Part shown: positions 26,903-35,391 of the stretch, one piece after another
Numbering within the stretch: position 1 is the first letter of the stretch
How the letters are laid out: the number at the start of each line of letters is the position of its first letter
Source: Chitinophagaceae bacterium
GTDB taxonomy: Bacteria > Bacteroidota > Bacteroidia > Chitinophagales > Chitinophagaceae
Direction: 5' to 3'
Length of the DNA: 64,000 nt
Assembly (NCBI GenBank): GCA_003168265.1
Contig: PMSV01000003.1
Coordinates: 124,001-188,000, forward strand
Program-made: the position numbers and the translations under genes
The notes under the pieces: model-generated
What the model was told of the DNA's origin: nothing
Database searches by the model: none
What the model saw: the letters and a program-made list of their open reading frames with translations, nothing else

Positions 26903-27124
26903 ATGAAAACTGCGGAGATTATTGACGATCTGATCGTGCTTGCATTTTTTCTTTATTTTACTCTGTTGGTAAGTGGAATATTGAAGCTTAAGGCAGACAG
27001 GCAGGAAAGATTCGATGCGCTCATGAAAAGGTGGGGTAACCTTTTAAGAGTAATTGCTTACGCGGGCACGGCTATATTCCTGCTCTTGATTATTTTGCAA
27101 ATAATTGCTTCAAGACGGCCCTAG
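26903..27124 (+). CDS. Small two-helix membrane protein
   Basis: A 73-residue protein whose ATG follows the RidA stop with no gap. Two membrane segments: LIVLAFFLYFTLLVSGIL (about 10-27) and VIAYAGTAIFLLLIILQIIA (about 49-68), joined by a basic loop (KLKADRQERFDALMKRWGN). Function unknown. Immediate junction with ridA implies one transcript. It converges with the DNA methyltransferase gene, with one base between the stops. Confidence 0.7.
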   Translation: MKTAEIIDDLIVLAFFLYFTLLVSGILKLKADRQERFDALMKRWGNLLRVIAYAGTAIFLLLIILQIIASRRP

Positions 27125-27125
27125 A

Positions 27126-28175
27126 TCAGACTGGCTGGTATCGACATATAAAACCCCATTTTCCTTCCCGGCTCAATTCAATTAAACTCCCAAAGAGAAT
27201 ATCTCTCTCCTGGCCCGTGAAAACTTCCATTCCCAAATTATTATTGAAATGCTTGAAATCCCTTCCTTTAGCTTTTGCTTCCTTGACAAATCGCCGGTGC
27301 CTTTCCAATCTTTCCAGCATTCTTTTGTTTAAACTGGCCAGGTTTAGACTTGCAAGCCGACTGCTTGCCTCACTTGCCAGTTTTTCGTCGATCTCGACTC
27401 CAATGCTGCTTCTTTCGGAAGCCATGGCAGCTATCAGGCTGGTTCCTGTACCCATAAAAGGATCCAGGACCAGATCTCCTTTAACGGAAAACATATTGAT
27501 CAACCGGCAAGGAATTTCAAAGGGGAAGGCCGCACTACGGGGCCGGATATCCTTTATTCCCAGGTCCTGGCGGGTGCCCTTCAGATCCCAGAGATCGGAG
27601 AACCAGCAATTGCGCTCCTCCCAGAAATAAGCGCTTTCCCTCCTGTGTTTTTTTTCCGCCGCGCTAGTAAATTTTCTCTTGCCGGCTTTTCTGAAAATCA
27701 GAATATACTCGTGTTCTAAAGTCATATATGCTCCCGCGGGTAGCATACCCGAACCCATAAACTTATTCGGGGCATTCGTTTGCTTTCTCCATATGATATT
27801 GGGCAGATTCACGAAGCCCAGCTTAAGAAAGGAAGTGATGATCCTGGAATGATTGGAATAAAGGGCGAATTCACCCCCAAAGCTTCTTGCAGCATCTCCG
27901 ATATTGATGCAGGCTGTACCCCCGGGGATCAGGACCCTTTCGACTTCTTTCCAGGCCCGGTCAAGTACTTCATGCATGGATTCGAAAGCCAGTTTCCCTT
28001 GCATTGATTTCAGTGACTTGCCTATGGATTTGTTTTGACTACTCATTTGTTCGTCCCACATTTCGATCATGGGGTAGGGAGGGGAAGTCACTACTAACTG
28101 GACTGATTGATCATCCAGCGAGATCTCCTTCGCCGTATTTGAAACGAATATTTTGTGAGAAGTATTATCCATCAA
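27126..28175 (-). CDS. Orphan site-specific DNA methyltransferase (beta class)
   Basis: A 349-residue N4-cytosine/N6-adenine methyltransferase. Catalytic motif IV (VVTSPPYPM, about 30) comes before the SAM-binding motif I (LDPFMGTGTSLIAAMA, about 235), the order of beta-class enzymes. A target-recognition region lies between (EERNCWFSDLWDLKGTRQDL). No restriction nuclease gene adjoins, so it is an orphan that probably acts in regulation or protection. It follows a small membrane-protein gene by 4 bp and is co-oriented with it. Confidence 0.85.
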   Translation of the reverse strand: MMDNTSHKIFVSNTAKEISLDDQSVQLVVTSPPYPMIEMWDEQMSSQNKSIGKSLKSMQGKLAFESMHEVLDRAWKEVERVLIPGGTACINIGDAARSFGGEFALYSNHSRIITSFLKLGFVNLPNIIWRKQTNAPNKFMGSGMLPAGAYMTLEHEYILIFRKAGKRKFTSAAEKKHRRESAYFWEERNCWFSDLWDLKGTRQDLGIKDIRPRSAAFPFEIPCRLINMFSVKGDLVLDPFMGTGTSLIAAMASERSSIGVEIDEKLASEASSRLASLNLASLNKRMLERLERHRRFVKEAKAKGRDFKHFNNNLGMEVFTGQERDILFGSLIELSREGKWGFICRYQPV

Positions 28176-28179
28176 AGCC

Positions 28180-28677
28180 TCAAGAAACCCTGACGAAATA
28201 AATCAGGAGTATGACAAAAATGAACAAATCCGTCCATAAAGCCAGTTTTTCATTTGCGGAAACAGGCTTTTTGACCAAATGCTGGATTCCGGCAAGACCA
28301 TAATAAATCCCGCTGGCGAAGGCGCTTATGATCCTCCAGCCCGGCAAAAAAAAAGATACAATTCCAATTAGTCCGAAACAAAGATTTGCAAATCCTAGTT
28401 CCCTTACAATCGGCTCCACTTCAACCTGGTCAATATGAAAAATTTCCTTAGCGGTAAAAGCGGGTTTGAGAGTTTGCCTGATTCCTGCCATAAACAATCT
28501 TATACCCACTGCAAAGAAGATAAACCATTTGCAGAAGACTGACAGATCCAATGGCATTCCTTTTATGAAATGCTCCAGCGTCCATCCGGTAAAGGGAAGA
28601 ACGATACTAAGTAAAAGGACGATTACTGCATAAGGTTTGTTGAGACCGCTTAAGTTTTGGAGATCGTGATCGTTCAT
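28180..28677 (-). CDS. Four-helix membrane protein, unknown (possibly DUF6790-like)
   Basis: A 165-residue integral membrane protein with about four hydrophobic segments: PYAVIVLLLSIVLPFTGW, CKWFIFFAVGIRLFMAGI, ANLCFGLIGIVSFFLPGW and LWTDLFIFVILLIYFV. A conserved-looking loop FTAKEIFHIDQVEVEPIVRE lies in the middle. I recall a similar pattern from a family annotated DUF6790 but am not certain. The methyltransferase gene starts 4 bp after its stop, so both are probably on one transcript. Confidence 0.65.
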   Translation of the reverse strand: MNDHDLQNLSGLNKPYAVIVLLLSIVLPFTGWTLEHFIKGMPLDLSVFCKWFIFFAVGIRLFMAGIRQTLKPAFTAKEIFHIDQVEVEPIVRELGFANLCFGLIGIVSFFLPGWRIISAFASGIYYGLAGIQHLVKKPVSANEKLALWTDLFIFVILLIYFVRVS

Positions 28678-28811
28678 TTCGCTTTTAAGTTTTCCTAAAT
28701 TAGTCTTTAAGCCTCATTTTTAAACCCAATCCGCTTAATTTCTTTAACATTGTCCTGTGATCGCGGGATGTGTGAGAAGGGGAACCTGTTTCTCCAAAGA
28801 AATCAATTCGG

Positions 28812-30233
28812 ATGAAACCCTTTCTGGACGGTGATTTTTTACTTCAGAGCGAATCGGCAAAGCAACTCTATCATGATTTTGCGGCCAGCATGCCCATTAT
28901 CGATTACCATTGCCATCTTTCTCCAAGGGAAATCGCGGAGGACAGGATATTTGAGAATCTGACCCAGGCCTGGCTGCAAGGGGACCACTATAAATGGAGG
29001 GCTATGCGAATCCAGGGTGTGAATGAGGAATTCATTACCGGAAATGCTTCGGATCAGGAAAAATTCTTGCGCTGGGCCGAAACGGTTCCTTACTGTCTCC
29101 GAAATCCTTTATACCACTGGACACATCTAGAGTTGCAACGTTATTTTGGTATTGACAGGCTGCTTAGCCCGGAGTCTGCAACGGACATTTACAGACATGC
29201 AACTGAAAAATTAAATTCCCGCGAATACAGTGTCCGAAACCTGTTACGCAGGATGAATGTGAAAATGGTTTGTACGACAGATGATCCCACAGATTCATTA
29301 GAATACCACCAGAAGATAGGGGAATCGGGATTTGAAATTCCGGTTCTTCCGGCATTTCGACCTGATGCAGCCATGAATTCTGAAAACCCGACCCTCTTCA
29401 GGAACTATGTTTTAAAACTCATAAAGGTCACCGGCTATTCGATTAAAAACTTTGAAGATTATGTGCTTGCACTAAGAACAAGGCATGATTTTTTTCATCA
29501 TCAGGGCTGCCGGCTGTCCGATCATGGGCTCGAAGAAATCTATGCCGAGGATTTTACAGAATCGGAAATTAAATCATCTTTTCTTTTTCTTTTGTCGGGT
29601 AAGGATCTCGATCAGAACCACCGGAGGAAATTCAAATCGGCCCTTCTGAAAATATTTGCATATTGGGATCATGAAAGAGGTTGGGTCCAGCAATTTCATC
29701 TAGGCGGCATGCGAAACAATAATTCCCGCTTATATCATAAGCTGGGTGCGGATACCGGTTCTGATTCCATTGGCGATTATGCGCAGGCAAGGAGCCTTTC
29801 TAAATTCCTCGATGGCCTGGATAGGGAAAATAAACTGGCCAGGACTATTATCTACAATCTCAACCCTGCTGACAATGCCGTGATGGCTGCCATGATCGGA
29901 AATTTTTGCGATGGATCAGTGCCCGGAAAAATACAATGGGGCTCAGCCTGGTGGTTTCTTGATCAAAAGGATGGGATGATCAGCCAACTGAATAGCCTTT
30001 CCAATATGGGATTGCTTAGCCGTTTTGTTGGGATGCTTACGGATTCCAGGAGCTTTCTATCCTATCCCAGGCATGAATATTTCAGAAGAATTCTATGCGA
30101 CCTTTTTGGAACGGAAATAAATAATGGGGAAATCCCGAACGATCCTGCCTGGGTTGGAAAGATCATACAGGATATCTGTTTTCACAATGCAAAAAATTAT
30201 TTCGACTGGCCATACTCCATCACTGAAGGATAA
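28812..30233 (+). CDS. uxaC: Glucuronate isomerase
   Basis: A 473-residue UxaC, converting D-glucuronate to D-fructuronate and D-galacturonate to D-tagaturonate. Recognised by IIDYHCHLSPREIAEDRIFE (zinc-binding His pair, about 33-52), WRAMRIQGVNEEFITG, CTTDDPTDSLEYH, and the family signature MRNNNSRLYHKLGADTGSDS. Full length. First gene of a hexuronate operon with a KDG kinase 14 bp later and a hexuronate transporter. Fructuronate reductase, mannonate dehydratase and KDPG aldolase genes are not in the window. Confidence 0.95.
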   Translation: MKPFLDGDFLLQSESAKQLYHDFAASMPIIDYHCHLSPREIAEDRIFENLTQAWLQGDHYKWRAMRIQGVNEEFITGNASDQEKFLRWAETVPYCLRNPLYHWTHLELQRYFGIDRLLSPESATDIYRHATEKLNSREYSVRNLLRRMNVKMVCTTDDPTDSLEYHQKIGESGFEIPVLPAFRPDAAMNSENPTLFRNYVLKLIKVTGYSIKNFEDYVLALRTRHDFFHHQGCRLSDHGLEEIYAEDFTESEIKSSFLFLLSGKDLDQNHRRKFKSALLKIFAYWDHERGWVQQFHLGGMRNNNSRLYHKLGADTGSDSIGDYAQARSLSKFLDGLDRENKLARTIIYNLNPADNAVMAAMIGNFCDGSVPGKIQWGSAWWFLDQKDGMISQLNSLSNMGLLSRFVGMLTDSRSFLSYPRHEYFRRILCDLFGTEINNGEIPNDPAWVGKIIQDICFHNAKNYFDWPYSITEG

Positions 30234-30246
30234 GCAAAACGCGCTT

Positions 30247-31263
30247 ATGAAAAAAATCTGCTGTTTCGGGGAATTACTGCTTCGAATTTCTCCTGCTCCT
30301 GAGCGCGCCTGGATTCGGGACGCTGCCTTGTCGGCCTTTATAGGTGGATCCGAACTGAATGTGGCCAATGCCCTGGCGCAATGGGGAAGGCCAGTTAAAT
30401 ACCTGAGCGCTATTGCTGACAATTCCATAACAGGGGATATCCTGACTGAGCTTTCAGAAGCTGGAATCGATGTTTCTGAAATGCATTTTTCTGGTGATCG
30501 CCTTGGCCTCTATTTTCTTACTCAGGGGGCCGATCTAAAACATACCAGTGTCATCTACGACCGTGCCCATTCTTCTTTTTCCGGTTTATCGCCCGGGGAA
30601 CTGGATTGGAAGCACCTGTTTCGCGATGTGGATTGGTTTCATTTCAGCGCGATAAGCCCGGCCCTGAATGATAATAGTGCAGCAGTTTGCCTTGAAGCAG
30701 TGGAGCAGGCTAAGGCAATGGAGATTCCGGTTTCGATCGATCTTAATTACCGTTCCAGGCTTTGGCAAAACCGGGATCCCATTTCTATCATGCCAAATCT
30801 CGCAGCCCATTGCGATCTCATCATGGGAAATATATGGAGCATGGTCAGCTTGCTTGGCATAGAATCAGTACAGATAACTGACAAGGATCTCAGTAAATCC
30901 GTCTGCACTCATTATGCTCAAGGATCAGCAATTCGCATCATGAAGCAATTCCCTAAATGCAAGACAGTGGCTTTCACCTTCCGCTTTGATGAAGCAGGGG
31001 GTATCAGGTATTTTGGAACCATGCACAAGAAGGACTTTCATTATAGTTCACCTGAATTCAGGACAGATCAGATAATCGACCGGGTGGGGAGCGGGGACTG
31101 TTTCATGGCCGGGCTTATTTTCGGCCTCAGTCAATCCTGGCCGGGTCAGCAGGTTATCGATTTTTCGGCAGCCGCCGCTTTTGGAAAACTCGGCGAAAGG
31201 GGAGATTTCACCAGGCAAACTAAGGAATCGATATTTTCTTCTTTGGAAAAATTCAGAGAATGA
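30247..31263 (+). CDS. kdgK: 2-keto-3-deoxygluconate kinase (PfkB family)
   Basis: A 338-residue sugar kinase from the ATG at 30247, 14 bp after uxaC; the upstream extension of the frame lies within uxaC and is discarded. PfkB features: CCFGELLLRISP at the start, FIGGSELNVANALAQWG, and the anion-hole/catalytic Asp motif DRVGSGDCFMAGLIFG near the end. The KDG preference is inferred from the operon and the kinase subtype (GELLLR with ERAW). It would phosphorylate the product of the mannonate branch to KDPG. Its TGA overlaps the next ATG. Confidence 0.9.
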   Translation: MKKICCFGELLLRISPAPERAWIRDAALSAFIGGSELNVANALAQWGRPVKYLSAIADNSITGDILTELSEAGIDVSEMHFSGDRLGLYFLTQGADLKHTSVIYDRAHSSFSGLSPGELDWKHLFRDVDWFHFSAISPALNDNSAAVCLEAVEQAKAMEIPVSIDLNYRSRLWQNRDPISIMPNLAAHCDLIMGNIWSMVSLLGIESVQITDKDLSKSVCTHYAQGSAIRIMKQFPKCKTVAFTFRFDEAGGIRYFGTMHKKDFHYSSPEFRTDQIIDRVGSGDCFMAGLIFGLSQSWPGQQVIDFSAAAAFGKLGERGDFTRQTKESIFSSLEKFRE

Positions 31264-32579
31264 ATACGAATCCACCTAAAGCCTCCGGGAATTTCCGCTG
31301 GGTTATTTGTTCCCTTGTGTTTTTTGCAACCACCATCAATTATCTGGACCGGACCGTGATCAGTCTGCTAAAGCCTACGCTGGAAAGGGAATTGCATTGG
31401 TCGGAAATAGATTATTCAAATATTGTGACGGCATTCCAGCTATGTTATGCCAGCGGTTTGCTATTTGCAGGCCGCTTCATTGACCGCATCGGGACAAAGC
31501 TGGGCTACGCTTTGTCGCTGATCGTTTGGAGCCTCTCTGCTATGGCCCATGCATTGGCAAAAAATACGCTGGGTTTTATTGCGGCCCGTGCCAGCCTTGG
31601 AATCGGAGAGTCGGGTAATTTTCCTTCGGCTATTAAAGTCATTTCCGAATGGTTTCCCCAAAAAGAAAGGGCCCTCGCTACCGGCATATTCAATTCGGGT
31701 ACTGCACTCGGCGCCATCATCGCCCCTCTCACGGTTCCCTTTATCGCAAAAAGCCTCGGATGGCAATGGGCATTTATCGCGACAGGGGCCATCGGATTTT
31801 TATGGCTGATATGCTGGTTCTGGATCTATGAATTGCCGTCAAGACATAAAAGACTGGGTAAGGCAGAATTTGACTATATCCACCAGGGCGAATCGGTAGA
31901 AAACCCTATTTCCGACCAAGCTTCGGACCAGACAAGAGATTTATCTTGGGGCCGTTTGCTGAAATTCCGCCAAACATGGGCTTTTGTACTCGGTAAATTC
32001 TTTACAGATCCTATCTGGTGGTTTTATCTTTTTTGGCTTCCTGCATATCTGAAAGCGCAATTTGGCCTGGAAGGGACAGGAATCTCCGGGTTGATCGCCA
32101 GCGTTTACATAATTTCCACTTTCGGCAGTGTTTTCGGCGGTTGGCTACCCCTATTTTTGATCCAGCGGGGATGGCCGGTTTTCAAGGCGCGAAAAACTTC
32201 CATGTTTTGCTATGCTATATGCGCCCTTCCAGCCTTATTTGCCCAAAGGCTTGGTGAGAATAGTCCCTGGAAGGTAGTACTCATCATCGGAATGGTTACC
32301 GCTGCACACCAGGCATGGTCGGCGAATATATTTACAACGGTATCTGATATGTTTCCTAAAAAGGCCGTGGCATCCGTTACGGGGCTCGGCGGAATGGCAG
32401 GGGCATTCGGTGGAATGCTAATCGCTCAGGTTGTCGGCCAATTATTCGACCACTTCAAAAAATTGGGGAACCTGCAACATGGCTATTCCATTATGTTCAT
32501 TGTTTGCGGCTCGGCCTACCTGGTAGCCTGGCTGATCATGCATGCCCTAACGCCCAGGATGAAAAGGGTCAGCCTCTAA
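31260..32579 (+). CDS. exuT: Hexuronate transporter, MFS (ExuT-like, ACS family)
   Basis: A 439-residue twelve-helix major facilitator. Family marks: INYLDRTVISLLKPTLERE near the start, then GRFIDRIGTKLGYALSLIVW (the RxGxK loop between helices 2 and 3), ARASLGIGESGNFPSAIKVI, and WWFYLFWLPAYLKAQFGL in the second half. This is the anion:cation symporter (ACS) subset that imports glucuronate and galacturonate. The ATG overlaps the kdgK stop (ATGA), so the operon is translationally coupled. Converges with the following MFS gene, 12 bp apart. Confidence 0.87.
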   Translation: MNTNPPKASGNFRWVICSLVFFATTINYLDRTVISLLKPTLERELHWSEIDYSNIVTAFQLCYASGLLFAGRFIDRIGTKLGYALSLIVWSLSAMAHALAKNTLGFIAARASLGIGESGNFPSAIKVISEWFPQKERALATGIFNSGTALGAIIAPLTVPFIAKSLGWQWAFIATGAIGFLWLICWFWIYELPSRHKRLGKAEFDYIHQGESVENPISDQASDQTRDLSWGRLLKFRQTWAFVLGKFFTDPIWWFYLFWLPAYLKAQFGLEGTGISGLIASVYIISTFGSVFGGWLPLFLIQRGWPVFKARKTSMFCYAICALPALFAQRLGENSPWKVVLIIGMVTAAHQAWSANIFTTVSDMFPKKAVASVTGLGGMAGAFGGMLIAQVVGQLFDHFKKLGNLQHGYSIMFIVCGSAYLVAWLIMHALTPRMKRVSL

Positions 32580-32591
32580 AACAATCTTCAT

Positions 32592-33818
32592 CTAGAACAA
32601 TTTTCTCCAGGGAAGCCGGTCCCTGGAAATCTTTCCTAAAAGATTGAATCCGATCGCAGCCGCAAAGCAAATGAAAAACAAAGTCCCGAGAAGGAATGGA
32701 AACCCTTTTTGGGTAATCAGCAGGCTTCCGAAAGTGGGGGCTGCAATCTGGGCAATGCTCCAGGCAATCGTGTACATGGCTGCATAACGTCCCCTGTTAT
32801 CTTCGTGGGTTCGGCTAATCCAGAAAGAATTCAAAAAGGGCATCGACATAATCTCCCCGATGGTGATCAGGACAACACAGGCTGCAGCGGCTATGTAAAT
32901 ATGTGGCACGAAGTTCAATAAAGCAAAAGCCGATCCCACTATAAATACGCCCAGGCTGATAAAATAAGTATGCGGCCTGGTTCCTTCGATGGAATAAATC
33001 AGTATCATTTCAAAACATACGATCAATAGGCCATTTATGGCCATCAGGCTGCCGATCAGCATTTCATTGAATTGCCATTGGGTTTTAAAATAGAGAGAGA
33101 TCATCGTGAACAACTCAAAAAAACAGGCCCCGTACAGGATGACAAGGCAGATAAATGCCAGGTATTTTTTATCCTGATAAGGCCCTTTCACCGGAACCTT
33201 CTTTTCAGGACCTCGGGAACGTGAACCGCTTTTCACAAAAGGAAGCAATTTAAGAAGCAGAATAGCAGATAAAATATTGGTGCTTCCATCTACCCAAAAA
33301 AGAAGGCGATAATTGAAGGTGGCCAGGAACCCTCCAAGCGCACTTCCAAATGCCCAACCCAGGTTGATGGCCAGCCGATTCAGTGAAAAGGAGCGAGTCC
33401 TGTTTTCTATGGCACTATAATAAGCGATGGCCGTGGAGTTTGCCGGCCGGAAAGATTCGTTGCAGACGCTTAATACAAAGATTCCAATAGAAAGCGTTTC
33501 AAAGGTTTTCAGGTATCCCACAACGATAAAAAAAATGCCTCCCAGGATCAGGGATGCGACTTGTAATGGATAGAAGCCCCAGTCATCGATGATCTTTCCG
33601 CCGAGTAAAGCCCCCACCACAGCTCCCGCCCCAAATAAGGCGACGATAAAACCGGATTGCTGAATGGTAAAATGAAGCTTTGTATTGCAATAAACGGTTA
33701 AGAAAGCTACGACCATCGTGCCGCTTCGGTTCACCAGCATGACCAGGGAAAGATACCAGGTTCTTTTGGACAAGCCCGTGTAGGCATTCTTGTATAAATC
33801 CCAGGTTGCGGAGAGCAT
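32592..33818 (-). CDS. MFS transporter (drug/proton-type exporter)
   Basis: A 408-residue twelve-helix MFS protein. The loop after helix 2 is GALLGGKIIDDWGFYP, a variant of the DRxGRR motif. It also has VCNESFRPANSTAIAYYSAI and RLAINLGWAFGSALGGFLA, the layout of the YdeE/MdtH-like exporter group. The substrate cannot be read. It is leftward and transcribed from the 33.8-34.1 kb spacer. Confidence 0.82.
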   Translation of the reverse strand: MLSATWDLYKNAYTGLSKRTWYLSLVMLVNRSGTMVVAFLTVYCNTKLHFTIQQSGFIVALFGAGAVVGALLGGKIIDDWGFYPLQVASLILGGIFFIVVGYLKTFETLSIGIFVLSVCNESFRPANSTAIAYYSAIENRTRSFSLNRLAINLGWAFGSALGGFLATFNYRLLFWVDGSTNILSAILLLKLLPFVKSGSRSRGPEKKVPVKGPYQDKKYLAFICLVILYGACFFELFTMISLYFKTQWQFNEMLIGSLMAINGLLIVCFEMILIYSIEGTRPHTYFISLGVFIVGSAFALLNFVPHIYIAAAACVVLITIGEIMSMPFLNSFWISRTHEDNRGRYAAMYTIAWSIAQIAAPTFGSLLITQKGFPFLLGTLFFICFAAAIGFNLLGKISRDRLPWRKLF

Positions 33819-34093
33819 ATGTAAAAATAGGGAATGGACGAAATGGGGGATTTGAATATTTTATGTGCAGCGGGATCTATGGTTGGACGGTTGGAGGAAG
33901 ATTCTGACCTCAAATGGAAATGAGTGATAATTTTTGAGATGATGGACTTAAGATCGCTTAATACTCTTTAAGTTGAGCAATCAAAACCTCTCAGGAGATA
34001 ATCGCAGAGCAAGAGTGGAGCCCGAGTGCGTCGGAGACAGGTGGTTATCAGAATGTAATGTGCCGGACGATTTTAATTACAAATCATTTCTTG

Positions 34094-34501
34094 TCATCTA
34101 TAGTAGTGTCTCAGTTTGAAATTATTTTGTCTTAGCAGCTTTATATCTATCATAAAATACTCCTGTGCCTTTGGCATCTAATCTTCCAATAATCGTATTT
34201 ACAGAACTGCTACTTAAATCAATTTTAGGTCTTAAATGAACATGCTCTCTTGCGCCAACCGGAATATCTTTAATCTTGTCCTGATCTAATTTAGCAATTT
34301 TCAAAAGTAACATTGCCATCGATTCTAGGCCTTCAGGGTCACCGTGAATCATAACATCATACCAGTTCTGTACATTACCATTAAATTCTTCTCGATTTTG
34401 GATCAAGAATATATCAAGGTTGCCAGTAATCATTGATTTGTATTTTTTCATTTATTTAAGGGAAGCTTCCTATTTTCAAACTGAGACACTACCTCATCTA
34501 T
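34094..34501. mobile_element. 392-bp single-gene cassette with terminal inverted repeats and 8-bp target duplication
   Basis: The direct repeat TCATCTAT lies at 34094-34101 and 34494-34501. Just inside are inverted repeats sharing 19 identical bases: GTAGTGTCTCAGTTTGAAA at 34103-34121 and its complement at 34474-34492, each with one extra terminal base (A or G-complement). The unit between, 34102-34493, is 392 bp and contains one gene (34122-34451), whose stop abuts the left repeat. No transposase is inside, so it would move only with a transposase supplied elsewhere. If it is cut out with one TCATCTAT, the interrupted small gene ends cleanly as ...KELIDDKK-stop. Confidence 0.75.
34122..34451 (-). 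CDS. Cassette gene: Imm32-like small protein (tentative)
   Basis: A 109-residue soluble protein filling the whole cassette. Segments include NWYDVMIHGDPEGLESMAML (about 30-49), then LLKIAKLD, GAREHVHLRP (about 73) and NTIIGRLDAKGTGVFYD. The D-P-E-G-L helix, H-x-H-L strand and following strand recall the Imm32 immunity-protein pattern, but this is from memory and tentative. Its ATG overlaps the TGA of the restored frame of the upstream small gene (ATGA at 34448-34451), so it may be translated by coupling to the host gene. No nuclease or toxin gene lies nearby. Confidence 0.7.
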   Translation of the reverse strand: MKKYKSMITGNLDIFLIQNREEFNGNVQNWYDVMIHGDPEGLESMAMLLLKIAKLDQDKIKDIPVGAREHVHLRPKIDLSSSSVNTIIGRLDAKGTGVFYDRYKAAKTK

Positions 34502-34653
34502 CAATTCTTTCGGTAATCCATACTTTGCAACAATTTTCCTGGCTTCTTCAGTTTTTTTACAAAAAAAGGGTCATCTCCATGCTCTTTCAAGTTGGGATTA
34601 ACCACTATTTTGGGGTTCCGTGGTTTGCTAATTTTCGCTACTTCTTTTTTCAT
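34448..34653 (-). pseudogene. Small gene with altered 3' end and a 1-nt frameshift
   Basis: Starts MKKEVAKISKPRNPKIVVNP at 34653. In the present frame it stops after 50 residues (at 34501, ...QSMDYRKN). A one-base loss in a run of seven T (34552-34558; A on the coding strand) explains this: with one base added it reads TEEARKIVAKYGLPKELIDE and runs on through the cassette's inverted repeat as VVSQFENRKLPLNK to a TGA that overlaps the cassette gene's ATG. Without the cassette it would end LPKELIDDKK. A sequencing error in the homopolymer is possible. Family unknown; small and basic, so an antitoxin-like role is conceivable. Confidence 0.6.
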
Positions 34654-34853
34654 ATTAAATCTTCTTTTCTTCAACTGTAAATTTAGCATTTTTTCTTTGT
34701 ACTATCCCCTTTTGGCCCTACACTATTAAAAGTATATTCCAAAGAATTCTCTGTTGCTTCAATTTAGTATTGTTTTGTATTCATATAGTTCTCCAGTAAA
34801 TTTTAAAGTTGAAAAGTTGATGTAACTGGTAAAAAAAAGCACCAGCTTTATGA

Positions 34854-35033
34854 ATGTTCTCTTTAAAAACTGATGCCATAGGAGTTGCAGAAGCGACTCA
34901 AAACAAAATTAAGAGAGTACCTCAATTTTGGGCATTAATTCTTATCCACTTTGTAAAACTTATTTTCCTTAAGCAGTTAAACCTTTTGCAGAAATTGAGT
35001 GAGAAACAGAAAAATAAAATTAAGGCAAGGTAG
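34854..35033 (+). CDS. Possible 59-residue membrane-associated protein
   Basis: An ATG frame of 59 codons: MFSLKTDAIGVAEATQNKIK, then one hydrophobic segment (FWALILIHFVKLIFL) and a basic helix rich in Lys and Gln ending KQKNKIKAR. The composition (charged start, hydrophobic middle, basic end) is protein-like, but no ribosome-binding site or homologue is known to me. Confidence 0.25.
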   Translation: MFSLKTDAIGVAEATQNKIKRVPQFWALILIHFVKLIFLKQLNLLQKLSEKQKNKIKAR

Positions 35034-35081
35034 TACTGAGCATTAAAAGTTTTTAATCTCCTATTGCAATTTCTCTTTTTC

Positions 35082-35279
35082 TTAAACGAATGTTAAGAAT
35101 CCCTTCACCACATCCGCACAACAATTGCTTAACACGAAAGCAACCCTAATGATTCTATCTTCCGTATAGCAAAGAAATTTCATTGATTCCTTCTTTACCT
35201 CTCGCCTGAGAGATTGATGTCCTGCCTGGAATTTGGCGTAGGATGCAATTGATGTCGATATCATTCCCGGCGAAACCAT
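35082..35279 (-). CDS. Possible 65-residue peptide
   Basis: An ATG frame of 65 codons with two adjacent Cys near the end (VLSNCCADVVKGFLTFV). It lies 110 bp from, and divergent to, the barrel-like gene that opens the following cluster. No ribosome-binding site is evident and composition alone does not settle whether it is real. Confidence 0.22.
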   Translation of the reverse strand: MVSPGMISTSIASYAKFQAGHQSLRREVKKESMKFLCYTEDRIIRVAFVLSNCCADVVKGFLTFV

Positions 35280-35391
35280 TTTGGATTTGATTATTCGGTA
35301 AACTCTAATATCAGTTACTTATCATTAGTACTACCCTTTACTGTCCTGTGCAGAACTGTCTATAATCCAAAATATAACCTAATCCTTAACT

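Larger units (their letters stand above)
34690..35391. other. Gene-poor spacer with two doubtful small frames
   Basis: About 700 bp of AT-rich sequence between the cassette region and the barrel-like gene at 35392. It contains the two small frames listed separately and no tRNA, terminator or repeat that I can see. Confidence 0.4.

Noticed and set aside
30124-30246. Extension of the kdgK frame into uxaC
   Set aside because: It lies wholly inside the uxaC coding region; the ATG at 30247 begins the PfkB fold.
33960-34080. G-rich stretch examined as a tRNA or small RNA
   Set aside because: No cloverleaf or conserved RNA pattern could be drawn.
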